Source of the DNA: Rhodospirillales bacterium
GTDB taxonomy: Bacteria; Pseudomonadota; Alphaproteobacteria; Micavibrionales; Micavibrionaceae
Direction of reading: 5' to 3'
DNA: 64,000 nucleotides
NCBI GenBank assembly: GCA_020638295.1
Contig: JACKIU010000002.1
Span: 626,548 to 690,547, forward strand
The notes beneath the pieces were generated by a model. The model was not told the DNA's origin and did no database searches. It saw only the letters and a program-made list of their open reading frames with translations. Positions within the stretch are counted from its first letter, which is position 1; each line of letters begins with the position of its first letter. This document shows positions 24,598-33,273 of this stretch, in pieces. A program made the translations under genes and the position numbers.

Positions 24598-24683
24598 CAG
24601 TGTTTAGCAGCTTTAGCACAGGCGGCCCGGCAAAACGCAAATCGCATTTCCAAGCCGTATCGCTGCTAAACCCGCTAAGCCTG

Positions 24684-25895
24684 CTAATCTTTCTTCAGGG
24701 GTGGATGGATGCGCCATACCTCCCGGCGCTTCGTTCCCGCGACTTCCGCGCCGCCCGGGATCTGCACCAGCCAGTGATGATCTTCCAGTGTTCTGACGAT
24801 CTGATACGCCGTATCTTTGTTACGAACACGATCCGGTCCGCGCTGATATAAGTCGGGCAAAGAGACGACATCGTGTTCCCACTGGGTGTGCAGCCAGTCC
24901 AGCACCGTTTGCGCAAGGCTAAGCCGCCTGTTGGTTTTCTGCGCATTATAGAGCCTCACGGCTTCGGCCAGATAATACCGCGCCAGCGCTATTCCGTTTT
25001 CCGCATGAGCCAGATCGATAACATCGCTTCGCGGATTTTCGACCAAAGACAGCGTGGCCGCCAGCCGTGCGGCATGTTCCGGCACCTTGCAAACAAAGCC
25101 CGTAATCGTATCATATGGCCCACCGGGTTTAAGCTGGCGCTCGATCTCATTGTAAAACGCCTTCCAGACATCTGCCGCCTCTTTTGAAAACTGGATGACG
25201 GGCGGCTTTAACCCGTCTTCCTCTTCATCCAAGGGCAGTCTCATCTCAAGAATATGCTTCATGTGATCACAGTAATCTTCGTGCAGTTTGATTATTTTGA
25301 GCGTGGGCTCCTGAAACTCCCGCTGGCCGAAATTGCTGGGCGGGGCGCAGACCAGAAAACGCGACAACAGCCCCTGGTTCATCAGCACCGGATCGGTGAG
25401 CATATCGGCGGCAATATCGGGCTGCGCCATCAGATGGATGCAAAACCGCCGCCCGCGTAAATACAGATTACCGTCGGTCGCACGGATGCGGTCGATTGCC
25501 GTGCCGTCCCATAAATGCGACAGGCCGGTCGAAGTGCGGGTTTTAGCATCTTCGCTCATGCCGTGTCCGGCAATAAACTGACCGCCTTTACGCTCTCCGC
25601 TCTGGGCGATGCTCAGAAAAAAGCACGACACCGGCCGGATCTTGCGCGCGGGCGTCTCCACATTCCGCAGACCTTGCACGGCAAGATTAGCCGCCGCCAA
25701 AACCGACTGGGCGCACAGGCCGTCCGGTGCCTGGGTCATGCCCTGGACGGCCTGCATCGCCGGATAAAGAACGGGCCCGAGCGCCTCCACCGGATACGGA
25801 TCGGCAGGCGGAAGAGGCCGCTGCAAGGGTTGCGGCTCTTCCAACTCGAATTTTTCGGTTTTAACCTTGCCCTTAAAAGCAGAAGTTTTGCTCAC
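24684..25895 (-). CDS. DUF3987 protein with internal deletion
   Basis: 403 residues starting with GTG, overlapping the primase gene by 4 bases. DUF3987 proteins are primase-helicase partners in mobile elements. The N-terminal part (YPVEALGPVLYPAMQAVQGM ... SIAQSGERK) and the C-terminal part (GGQFIAGHGMSEDAKTRTST ... LSHLWDG) both match, but they are directly joined. Full-length members have ~110-120 residues between SGERK and GGQF, including the rest of the ATPase core. The join keeps frame, so a shortened and probably inactive protein is made, unless it has a new role. Confidence 0.72.
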   Translation of the reverse strand: MSKTSAFKGKVKTEKFELEEPQPLQRPLPPADPYPVEALGPVLYPAMQAVQGMTQAPDGLCAQSVLAAANLAVQGLRNVETPARKIRPVSCFFLSIAQSGERKGGQFIAGHGMSEDAKTRTSTGLSHLWDGTAIDRIRATDGNLYLRGRRFCIHLMAQPDIAADMLTDPVLMNQGLLSRFLVCAPPSNFGQREFQEPTLKIIKLHEDYCDHMKHILEMRLPLDEEEDGLKPPVIQFSKEAADVWKAFYNEIERQLKPGGPYDTITGFVCKVPEHAARLAATLSLVENPRSDVIDLAHAENGIALARYYLAEAVRLYNAQKTNRRLSLAQTVLDWLHTQWEHDVVSLPDLYQRGPDRVRNKDTAYQIVRTLEDHHWLVQIPGGAEVAGTKRREVWRIHPPLKKD

Positions 25896-26818
25896 AGCAA
25901 CTCTCCTTCTTTCAGGTCATCCATCAGAAGATCGTTGAAGTCTTTTCCTTCCTCAGACGGCGTGGAAATTTCAACATGCCTGCCTTCCGCCGTCCATCTT
26001 TCCGCCGCTTTATAGGCGGCATCTAAACCCGGCTGATCATGATCGGCAGCGATCACAATTTCCGAAGCCATGGGTTTGGGCGGCAGTATTAAATCGGACA
26101 TATTCCCTGAAGACAAAGCCGCCCAGGTCGGAATACCCGTGCCTTGCTGAAAGCTTAAACCCGTTTCAATACCTTCGGAAATCGCCATCTTATAATCGGC
26201 CGGAGCCAGAAAAACCGCACCGCCGGAATATTGTCCGAAAATTTTTCGCGGTGCTTTTAAATCCGCCTTTCCGCTGCCGTCCGGTTTTAAGAATGTGTAG
26301 TGATATCCGACCGGATTAGAACAGCCGATGCGTTCGATGACACCCATCATACATTCATGAAGTTCGCCTTTCGTTTCACTGTGGCGGGAAATATCCCAAC
26401 GCAATGAAAATGGAATATCGATGTTTATACCTCTGTTACGGAGATACGTTTCGACCACCGTTCCCTCAGCGATAGAATCTTCGCTTCGCAACTGCGGTAT
26501 ATCGGAAGTGTCATCCAATAACCCTGTCCGCATGGCCAGCATTTTTCGTTTGCGCGGGACGGGCAGACACGAAGAGCTTATGGTTTCGTTATTGCGGTAG
26601 AGATCGCGGAAAAAAGAACGCATCTCGCATTGATTGGCATGACAATATCCCAGCAGCTTTTTACCGCCTTTGGCCACGGACAGGCTGAAAGCCCCGGGAT
26701 AATTGCATACCGGGCAATCCCCCTGATATTTCCGTTCACCGCATCGCTTTAGACGCAGTCCCCGGGCAACGGGTTCAATATCGACATATCCTTCATCTAT
26801 GTAATCAGGTTTTATCAT
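25892..26818 (-). CDS. Toprim-domain primase-like protein
   Basis: 308 residues. An N-terminal zinc-finger (CPVC ... YCHANQC, about residues 35-66) and a C-terminal Toprim domain with ISEGIETGLS and AADHDQPGLDAA give the layout of plasmid/phage primases (DUF7146 type). It should prime replication of the excised island. GGAGG precedes the ATG at an ideal distance. Followed with a 4-base overlap by the DUF3987 gene. Confidence 0.8.
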   Translation of the reverse strand: MIKPDYIDEGYVDIEPVARGLRLKRCGERKYQGDCPVCNYPGAFSLSVAKGGKKLLGYCHANQCEMRSFFRDLYRNNETISSSCLPVPRKRKMLAMRTGLLDDTSDIPQLRSEDSIAEGTVVETYLRNRGINIDIPFSLRWDISRHSETKGELHECMMGVIERIGCSNPVGYHYTFLKPDGSGKADLKAPRKIFGQYSGGAVFLAPADYKMAISEGIETGLSFQQGTGIPTWAALSSGNMSDLILPPKPMASEIVIAADHDQPGLDAAYKAAERWTAEGRHVEISTPSEEGKDFNDLLMDDLKEGELL

Positions 26819-26988
26819 TTCGCACCTCCGGAAAAATTCTGAAGGTTGCCGGGAATGAGAGTGAGTGGTAGTGTTTCCATGTTCTGGAATCCTTTCTTGA
26901 GTTTAGCGATTTGAGGGGATTGGAAGAACGAGAAGGAGCCGATTGTCGTTGCCGCGATAATCGGTTTTCTCTTGGGAGATCGGCCGGA

Positions 26989-27183
26989 TCAGGCGCGGGA
27001 GAGTTTTTGCATCCTGCGGCGCCATTCCTGCGCGGCCTCGGCGGAGATCAGCGTGCGCCGCCCCAGCTTAATCACGTCCGGCCTGATATTTCTCTGGCGC
27101 AGCTTGTAAAACAGCGAGCGGCTGATCGCATTGTCCCTGCAGAATTCCGGGACGGTCATCATTGATTTTGAAGAGTTTTCCAT
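26989..27183 (-). CDS. Small HTH protein, AlpA/excisionase-like
   Basis: 64 residues from MENSSKSMMTVPEFCRDNAI. The core (ISRSLFYKLRQRNIRPDVIK ... GRRTLISAEAAQEW) is a MerR-like winged helix found in excisionases and AlpA-type regulators. AAGGA precedes the start. Position near the integrase supports a role as recombination directionality factor or as activator of the replication genes. Confidence 0.75.
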   Translation of the reverse strand: MENSSKSMMTVPEFCRDNAISRSLFYKLRQRNIRPDVIKLGRRTLISAEAAQEWRRRMQKLSRA

Positions 27184-27305
27184 TTCTGTGTTCCTTTCTT
27201 TTCGGTTGAACATGAACACAGCTTTCCATGGAAATCGGCAGAAGTCATGCGAATGACGGCTGAAAAAGCGCCTTTTCGGGCTGGAAAATCGACGGTTTTG
27301 AATTA

Positions 27306-28214
27306 TCAGCCGACGGCTCTGGATTTATCAGCCTGGCTTTGTTCCGCGTTGTAATAAAGGGAAACCCTCTTTTTGATCTCGGATTCCGCAGGCGCTTTTC
27401 CCCAATGCGTCTTGCACCAGTTCTGCATCTCATTCACAAGCACGAGCTGCTTATCCGGAAGGCCGTTTTTCATCATGTAATGACCGACCTGCACATGGAA
27501 TTCCTGCCAGTCATATACGGGTTTGCGCCCGCGTTTTATCTGTGCGGCCTGAATTTTCGCCAGGATGTCGGGATCGTCTTCCAAACCCTCGTTGCTTTCC
27601 CCGATCAAATGGCGGCCCTGATACGTCACCCGGAACGGAATATCGACCGGGTCGGCTGCGGGATAAAGCTCAAGAACGGGATCGAAGTCGAGCGTGATCT
27701 TCGTATAAAGCCCGTCCGGCGTGAAAAGTTCGGATTCAAACCAGTCGACGCCGTCCATCAGCCATTCGTTCGCATCGATATCGACGGTTACCGGCTCTTT
27801 CTCGAAATCGAAAAACTCTTCATCCTTCCAAGTGCGGTTGCTGTTTTCGAGGGGGGCATATTTATCGCCTCTGGCTTTCAAAGCGCCGGAGGTCAGCTTT
27901 GCGAATAGGTCGGCTTTCTGCGCTTCCAGCGAACGGTAGAAAGGATCGGTCAGACGGTTCGATTTACGCCGTAATTTCCGCTGTTCGAGCGGATCACTGG
28001 AGCCATGGACGGTATTGGAAAAATCGTCCGGCACCAGATCGTCGACATAATCGCCCGTCAGAACGTCGCAGCTGTTGGGATCGAAACGGTGATAGAAATG
28101 CTCTGCCGGATCCTCGGAATTGAAGAAATAAATCTTATGCTTCATCCAGAGCAGCGTTTCAAACAGGGTCAGCTCTTCGGCGATTTCAACGGGCTGGAGG
28201 ATGTAACGGGTCAT
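27306..28214 (-). CDS. Island hypothetical protein upstream partner of integrase
   Basis: 302 residues, acidic N-terminal half (ILQPVEIAEELTLFETLLWM ... FDPNSCDVLTGDYVDDLVPD), basic C-terminus (WCKTHWGKAPAESEIKKRVS). The C-terminal segment resembles small domains that occur in island proteins near integrases. It starts 4 bases after the integrase stop, hence cotranscribed. No catalytic motif visible; function unknown. Confidence 0.55.
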   Translation of the reverse strand: MTRYILQPVEIAEELTLFETLLWMKHKIYFFNSEDPAEHFYHRFDPNSCDVLTGDYVDDLVPDDFSNTVHGSSDPLEQRKLRRKSNRLTDPFYRSLEAQKADLFAKLTSGALKARGDKYAPLENSNRTWKDEEFFDFEKEPVTVDIDANEWLMDGVDWFESELFTPDGLYTKITLDFDPVLELYPAADPVDIPFRVTYQGRHLIGESNEGLEDDPDILAKIQAAQIKRGRKPVYDWQEFHVQVGHYMMKNGLPDKQLVLVNEMQNWCKTHWGKAPAESEIKKRVSLYYNAEQSQADKSRAVG

Positions 28215-28217
28215 GGC

Positions 28218-29501
28218 TTAAGCGATCTTTCTGATATTGGATTTTTTGTGCAAATCCAGCTTCGGGAAGTTGGCGCGGATCGTATCGGCGACATAAGAGG
28301 GTGCGAGATGGGCGTAGTGTTTTTCTACCATCCGCGTATCGGAATGGCCGAGCTGCGTGGCGATGACGGCCATGGGCACGCCCTGCATCGCCAGCTGCGT
28401 CGCGTGGGTATGGCGCAGGATATGAAAGGAAATGGCGGGCTTGATCTTCGCCGCTTTGCAGGCATCGGCCAGCGGTCTAGTCTGGTGTGACCGGCCCCAG
28501 GCGTTTTTGTCGGCACGGACAAAAATATGATCGCCCGCGTCCTTGGCCATGACCATGTCGTCGAAAAACTCCGCCGCCTCGTCGGTCAGGACGACATGGC
28601 GTACCTTGCCGCTTTTGCTCTCCTGCACCAGCAGGGTTTTGCTGTCCGGGTTGTAATCGCTCACCCCCATGCGGGTGAGCTCGCCGTAACGGCAACCGGT
28701 ATAGATCGCCGCCTGTACCAGCCTGCGAAAATCGGGCGGGCAGGCGTTGCAGAGCCTTTGAATTTCCAGCCGGTTGAGATAGCGCACTTTCGGATGGTCG
28801 ACTCCGCGAAACGGTTTAACGCGCCGCCATGCGTTATCGTTGGGCACTTTTCCGTCCTGATAGGCTTTGTTGAGGGCGGCTTTCAAAACGCTCAATATCC
28901 GGTTGGCCGAAGCCTTGCGTTTGCGTAAGTAATCGGGATCGTCCGGATCCTCGATCTCGTAATATTGCTGCTTCTCAAACTTGCTGGAGCGTTTGCGCGG
29001 CGGTTTTGTACTCAAGGCCTCCTGCCAGTCGCGGATACGCTTGGTGGAAAGTTGCGCGATTTTGATATGGCCGAGTTCGGGCACGATGAGACTATCGACC
29101 GAATAACGCATGGATTTATAGGATTTGCGGTGCGATTTTATCCATTGCATGTACTCGTCGCACGCGTCCTTGACGGTATAGGTGCTGTAATCGGGAAAGC
29201 CGTCCGGGTCGTCCGCCGCCGCCTGATTGAACCAGGCCCGCGCCTTTTCCTGTGCCTGCGCGAAGCTCAGCACCGTTACGCCGTTGGCATCCTGAATGTC
29301 ATCGGCCAGCCCCAGCTTTTTCTCTTTGTATTTGCCGGAGCCCAGATGATAGCGGGCGATCCAGCTGCCACCCCGCGAACCCTTGTAATAACCGATATGG
29401 CAGCCCTGGCTGATCAGCCGGTAATACGGTTTGCGCCGTTCCTCCAGTTTCAATCTGGCGGCGCGGCTTTCCAGCGATGTGTCACGAATGGTTCGGGCCA
29501 T
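28218..29501 (-). CDS. int: Tyrosine recombinase (island integrase)
   Basis: 427 residues from MARTIRDTSLESRAARLKLE; AAGGAG precedes the ATG. An N-terminal SAM-like core-binding domain is followed by the catalytic domain with Arg in TGCRYGELTRM, HILRHTHATQ (H-x-x-R), LGHSDTRM and the nucleophile in EKHYAHLA. It catalyses integration into and excision from tRNA-Glu at the 44-bp core. It lies 155 bases from attR, with a copy of the arm-type repeat between. Confidence 0.93.
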   Translation of the reverse strand: MARTIRDTSLESRAARLKLEERRKPYYRLISQGCHIGYYKGSRGGSWIARYHLGSGKYKEKKLGLADDIQDANGVTVLSFAQAQEKARAWFNQAAADDPDGFPDYSTYTVKDACDEYMQWIKSHRKSYKSMRYSVDSLIVPELGHIKIAQLSTKRIRDWQEALSTKPPRKRSSKFEKQQYYEIEDPDDPDYLRKRKASANRILSVLKAALNKAYQDGKVPNDNAWRRVKPFRGVDHPKVRYLNRLEIQRLCNACPPDFRRLVQAAIYTGCRYGELTRMGVSDYNPDSKTLLVQESKSGKVRHVVLTDEAAEFFDDMVMAKDAGDHIFVRADKNAWGRSHQTRPLADACKAAKIKPAISFHILRHTHATQLAMQGVPMAVIATQLGHSDTRMVEKHYAHLAPSYVADTIRANFPKLDLHKKSNIRKIA

Positions 29502-29524
29502 GGGGCGCTCCTTTTGGGGGTAAA

Positions 29525-29548
29525 AACTTCCCCAACTTTTCCCCAATA
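29525..29548 (+). promoter_or_regulatory. Integrase arm-type site, right end
   Basis: AACTTCCCCAACTTTTCCCC and the next four bases are identical to 7983-8006 at the other end. It lies between the integrase start and the att core. Confidence 0.5.
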
Positions 29549-29633
29549 TACGATGAAAAATACCTGTATTCAACCGGAGATTGCGGAACACAAAACTTAA
29601 ATAAATCAAAGTCTTGCAGTGTGTCCGGAGACC

Positions 29634-31160
29634 TCAATCCGTCCGCCGAGCCAAACTTTCACGGCGGCAACACGGGTTCGAATCCCGTACGGGACGCCAT
29701 TTTTGATGATCAGCCAAATCTACGAACAGATTAAACGGTGTCTTCAAGGCATACCGCAGCTTTTCGCCCTCCATTTCCAAGTTCGAAAATACGTATCCGA
29801 TCAATTGGCGTTTTTCGTCGATTGTCGAACTTTGGAATATATCCCATGCCTTTGATGCCAGCGTAACGAGCATAGTCAGGGCGATTTTGAACTGGTCATT
29901 GCCTTCGTGATGGCCTTCCAGTTCCCGGTTAATTTCATATTGGTGCTGTGTCATGTCTTGGTGTTTTTTGTGATAAATGTCCCGTGTAATACTCCCGTCC
30001 AGTAAAAGGTCGGTCAGCCTGTCCAGCTTTTTAGACAGATCTTCACTTTCCCGGTGCAGGCGCTTGATAGAATTGTTATGGAACGTTTTTTCGGATTCAT
30101 GGGTTTGGCGCAAATCGTCGATAATTTCAGCCAGAAGGTCATCGGGAATTTGCAGGGACTGAAAAACCTCTTCGATCTGCTTCATGATTTTAGTTTCAGG
30201 GATGTACAGCTTCTTTTTCGGGTTGGCCGGGTCATGGCAGATCAGATAGACGTATTTGCCTTTTTTCAGGTCACAAGTCACGCGCCCGCCCGTAACGGCG
30301 CATTTAATCAGCCCGCGAAATACAAAGGGCTTGTTTGTATCGCGGATTGCCGTAGAACGAGGGTTTCCAAGCCGGATACGCTGGCAGGTATCAAACAGTT
30401 CCTTGCTAATTAGGGGAGGGTAATTGTGCCGGTATTCCTTGCCCTTTAAAACCATGACGCCGTAGTAAAACGGGTTTTGGATCAGCCTGTGCAGAGTTTG
30501 CGGCGTAAGCGGATTACCTTTCAGGGTCCGCAGGCCCCAATCCTTTGATTTTCGACGCAGTTCGTTCAGGGAGCAGGTCCCTGTGGCATATTCCTGAAAC
30601 AGTTTTTTAACGAGGTGGTCGCGTTCTTTATCGACAATGACGGTACTACGCCCCGCATCATCTTTGGTGCTTAAATACCCCAATGGGGCCTTACTGACCC
30701 ATTCGCCCTGTTCCAGCTTATGGTTCATGCTCCGCACAGCGTCATCGGTCAGGCGGTTGATATATTGCTTGGCCAAGAAGACTTTGGCTTCCCACATGAA
30801 CATTTCACCGCCGCTTGCGTTCCGGCTTAAAACAAAGCCGTCCTGCACGAAATGAATTTCAAGACCGTGATTGATCCGCATGTCATCCAGATCGACGGCA
30901 TCGCGAAAATTGCGGGTAACGCGGTCAACATTCTGGCACAGCAGGACGGGCATTTCCTTCTGATTTTTCAGGAAGGCCAGCACATCTTCGAATTTTTTGC
31001 GGATTTTTGTCCCGGCGCTTTCAGAAAAGGAAAATTCTTTGACAATCTCAAAGCCCTTCTTTTCGGCGTACTCCTGTAACTTTTGAACCTGCGCAGGCAG
31101 GGAATGGCCAAATTCTTCCTGTTCTTTCGTGGATACGCGGGCAAGGATTACAGCGTTCAT
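29634..31160 (-). CDS. Large serine recombinase
   Basis: 508 residues. The resolvase domain has catalytic S10 (ILARVSTKEQ) and VDRVTRNF. The recombinase domain (APLGYLSTKDD ... TPQTLHRLIQNPFYYGVM) follows, then a zinc-ribbon-like region (IKCAVTGGRVTCDLKKGKYV) with fewer cysteines than usual, and a coiled coil. The last ~22 codons (from WRPVRDSNPCCRRE) are the complement of the tRNA-Glu remnant plus adjoining sequence, so the native C-terminus in the free element probably differs. Likely integrase of the 6.7-kb element. Confidence 0.9.
   Translation of the reverse strand: MNAVILARVSTKEQEEFGHSLPAQVQKLQEYAEKKGFEIVKEFSFSESAGTKIRKKFEDVLAFLKNQKEMPVLLCQNVDRVTRNFRDAVDLDDMRINHGLEIHFVQDGFVLSRNASGGEMFMWEAKVFLAKQYINRLTDDAVRSMNHKLEQGEWVSKAPLGYLSTKDDAGRSTVIVDKERDHLVKKLFQEYATGTCSLNELRRKSKDWGLRTLKGNPLTPQTLHRLIQNPFYYGVMVLKGKEYRHNYPPLISKELFDTCQRIRLGNPRSTAIRDTNKPFVFRGLIKCAVTGGRVTCDLKKGKYVYLICHDPANPKKKLYIPETKIMKQIEEVFQSLQIPDDLLAEIIDDLRQTHESEKTFHNNSIKRLHRESEDLSKKLDRLTDLLLDGSITRDIYHKKHQDMTQHQYEINRELEGHHEGNDQFKIALTMLVTLASKAWDIFQSSTIDEKRQLIGYVFSNLEMEGEKLRYALKTPFNLFVDLADHQKWRPVRDSNPCCRRESLARRTD
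29656..29699 (+). repeat. attR of island 1 / att of element 2 (44-bp tRNA-Glu 3' copy)
   Basis: Exact copy of 7896-7939, from the anticodon loop to CCA, without the 5' half of a tRNA. It is the junction between the 21.8-kb island and the following serine-recombinase element, whose recombinase gene reads through it. Confidence 0.9.
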
Positions 31161-31216
31161 GGGGCGTTACTTCTGTTGTTCGATTAAGAGTGATATTATC
31201 GAACTATTTAGAGCTG

Positions 31217-31411
31217 TCAACGTCCGTTCTGGCTGTGGCCGTAGGGAGTTTTTGCAGACGAAGAAACGCCAATGTCATATTCATCGCTTTCCAGCATTTT
31301 CGCGGCTGTGCGCATCGCTTTGACGGATTCATCATGTGTCATCGGTCCCGAAAGCATCTTCAAGCGCCAATTACCGTCTTCGTCCTGATATGTCTGATAA
31401 GTAAACTTCAT
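31217..31411 (-). CDS. Small hypothetical protein
   Basis: 64 residues from MKFTYQTYQDEDGNWRLKML. The N-terminal half looks like a short beta-hairpin domain (YQTYQDEDGNWRLKM), similar in style to small HicB-like or DUF1902-type folds, but I cannot assign it. GGGGAAAGG lies 8 bases upstream. It follows the recombinase promoter side and lies just downstream (minus strand) of the structured region at 31445. Confidence 0.45.
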   Translation of the reverse strand: MKFTYQTYQDEDGNWRLKMLSGPMTHDESVKAMRTAAKMLESDEYDIGVSSSAKTPYGHSQNGR

Positions 31412-31444
31412 GAGGTCGGCCTTTCCCCTTTTCATGTTGCAACA

Positions 31445-31690
31445 ATGAAAAAGCCGCCGGGAGGATTATTCCTCCGGGCGACCGGGAGTTAGTAACCGTA
31501 ATACCACGAAAACGGCCGACGGCTTTTAAGCCTAAGCCTTGGACATAACCGCCGCTCCCGGTCAAAAGACCGAAAGCGACATCTTTGATGCGTTTTTATA
31601 AATTTCAGAAAACGCACCAATAACGGTTGATGCCAACCGCGTGGTATTTGAGGTTACTAAGCCCCGGACCTGTTCACACGAACAGGTTTA
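31445..31690 (-). ncRNA. Multi-helix structured region: candidate ncRNA or ssDNA replication origin
   Basis: A closing helix pairs TTAGTAACC-ATACCACG (31489-31508) with CGTGGTAT-GGTTACTAA (31640-31660). Inside are CGGTC-AAAA-GACCG (31559-31572), TGCGTTTT/AAAACGCA (31589-31616) and CGGTT/AACCG (31624-31639). Outside is CCTGTTC-ACAC-GAACAGG (31669-31686). GACCGGGAG (31480-31488) can alternatively pair with CTCCCGGTC (31555-31563). On the minus strand a terminator-like hairpin with TTTTT ends it at about 31450-31480. There is no coding frame. Strand is inferred from that terminator. Confidence 0.5.
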
Positions 31691-31786
31691 AAAGCATCAT
31701 GAACTGGAAATGATGGGAAAGCAAATGGAAAAAGGGATTGCGATACAGGGATGAAATTTCTGTACTGTTAAAGATGTCGTATTTTC

Positions 31787-31815
31787 TTGACAAAAGAAAT
31801 GTTGTTATGTAATTT
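31787..31815 (+). promoter_or_regulatory. Promoter of the lipoprotein gene
   Basis: TTGACA (31787-31792), 17-base spacer, TAATTT (31810-31815), 43 bases before the ATG at 31858. Confidence 0.5.
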
Positions 31816-31857
31816 CTGTTGTCTCGTTCCATAACTAATGTAAAAGGGTGTAAAAAT

Positions 31858-32463
31858 ATGTCTAAAAGAGTATCCGCAGGGTTGGGAGTTTTTTTCTTAG
31901 GAACCTTATTGACGGCGTGTAGCGATGATCCGTCTTCGGAAGAAATTGAAGCTGCTGGATTACAAGCTACAAATGGACCAAAACAAACTCTTGCTTGCTA
32001 TGATTATAACGGTGGTCAAGTTCTTAAAAAAGACTTTGGCAAGGGAAGCGTAGATTTTGGCCAAGTCGGTGTAGAAGCTAAAAATGATAACGGAAAGCGT
32101 ACAGCTTACGTATCCGGCGGCGGCGGTTGTTATCATGAAAAATACCACGTCGATCCAAAAGACAAAGCTAATGATGCTGTTTTAGGGGATGCATACAATA
32201 AAGCCTCTTACTACGCTGCCATAACGAACGGTGTAGATCAGGTCATGGTATATGGGAAGTTTTCTGATATGTCCGAAGATACAAATCATGGGACTGTTAA
32301 GCTATCCTTATCCACACCGGATGGTGTAAAGGTACGTGAGGTGCAAAGCCGTGGCTTGCATGTTATTATTTCCCAAAATGAAGGGGAAATGTCTGAACAG
32401 CTTCGTGAAGCGGTAACGCCTGAAACAACAGGTCCAGAAGTAACCAGCCCTTCCCCTATGTAG
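31858..32463 (+). CDS. Lipoprotein of unknown function
   Basis: 201 residues. Signal peptide with a lipobox (GLGVFFLGTLLTAC, Cys about 20) predicts lipid attachment in the envelope. The mature part has paired cysteines (LACYDYNGG, GGGCYHEKYH) and ends in a Pro/Ser/Thr-rich tail. No family recognised. It has its own promoter and is followed 31 bases later by another exported protein, suggesting a two-gene surface-protein operon carried by the element. Confidence 0.7.
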   Translation: MSKRVSAGLGVFFLGTLLTACSDDPSSEEIEAAGLQATNGPKQTLACYDYNGGQVLKKDFGKGSVDFGQVGVEAKNDNGKRTAYVSGGGGCYHEKYHVDPKDKANDAVLGDAYNKASYYAAITNGVDQVMVYGKFSDMSEDTNHGTVKLSLSTPDGVKVREVQSRGLHVIISQNEGEMSEQLREAVTPETTGPEVTSPSPM

Positions 32464-32494
32464 TCTGAACAACCAATGAAACGGTGGTGTATTC

Positions 32495-33259
32495 ATGTTT
32501 CTAAACAAGAAAAATAAAGGTGCAGCCGCATTTTTATCAGCGGTATTGACTGCCTTACCCGTGAGTGAAGTATTTGCACGTTCCGGTGGAGGGGGGGCCG
32601 CCGCCGGAGCATCTGTTGCCGCGTCCAGCGCAGCTCGTGGGGCCGTAACAAGTTCTGTTGCGCGTTCTGCCAGCATGAACGCCGCACGAACCGCAGCCAT
32701 GAGGTCAGCAACGATTAACGCAGCAAGAAACGCTGCCGCACGGAACGCTTCGCGCAACGCAGCCACGAACAGCGCAAGAAACGCTGCACGAGGGAACCCA
32801 ACACGATCATATAGAATGGCGCAATCGCGGAAGGACGGTGGCGGTGGCAAGAAACCACCCGGTTCTTCCGGTGGTGGTGGATATTCCTTTGGTGGTGGCG
32901 GAAGTGGAAAAGGCGGAGGTTACTCCTACGGACGTTCATCTTTGACTGCATCTTATCGTTCTTCCGAACCTTTTCCGCCTTATTATTACGTCGTTGTGAT
33001 GAATAACAATAATGCCGCAGCGGCTGCGGCAGCAAGTAATACCTCAATCGCAATGCAACGTGAAAGGGAAAAAAACAAGACCGTTATTTCCTGTGCGTTT
33101 GGAATTGTTTCGGATAAGGAACCTTTCGCATTTATGAAACCTGAGGACGTTGTACAAGAGATTGAAGAAATGAACGGTTCATTCAATCCCGACCATCTGC
33201 CAAAGGAAACAGACGAAGCAGGACGCAAAATATGGAGTGCATTAAGTCTTTGTCGCTAG
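32495..33259 (+). CDS. Exported Ala/Arg/Asn-repeat, Gly-rich protein
   Basis: 254 residues. Signal peptide (AAFLSAVLTALPVSEVFA), then ~85 residues built from Ala, Arg, Ser and Asn in an irregular short repeat (AARNAAARNASRNAATNSAR), then a Gly-rich linker (GGGGYSFGGGGSGKGGG), a Tyr/Pro patch (PPYYYVVVMN), a poly-Ala run and an ordinary C-terminal domain of ~75 residues with two cysteines. The architecture suggests a surface or adhesive protein, but no family is recognised. Cotranscribed with the lipoprotein. Confidence 0.65.
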   Translation: MFLNKKNKGAAAFLSAVLTALPVSEVFARSGGGGAAAGASVAASSAARGAVTSSVARSASMNAARTAAMRSATINAARNAAARNASRNAATNSARNAARGNPTRSYRMAQSRKDGGGGKKPPGSSGGGGYSFGGGGSGKGGGYSYGRSSLTASYRSSEPFPPYYYVVVMNNNNAAAAAAASNTSIAMQREREKNKTVISCAFGIVSDKEPFAFMKPEDVVQEIEEMNGSFNPDHLPKETDEAGRKIWSALSLCR

Positions 33260-33273
33260 GGTTGTCCTGTCTG

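Larger units (their letters stand above)
7896..29699. mobile_element. Genomic island integrated in tRNA-Glu (about 21.8 kb)
   Basis: Bounded by the 44-bp direct repeat, with a tyrosine integrase (28218-29501) facing inward beside the distal copy and an AlpA/excisionase-like gene nearby. Integrase arm-like sites occur near both ends. It carries a zinc-homeostasis cluster, phage-type regulators, DNA modification, nucleic-acid repair genes, an MBL/membrane pair, HipBA and a primase module. It has no conjugation or virion genes, so it may be mobilised by a helper. Confidence 0.85.
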
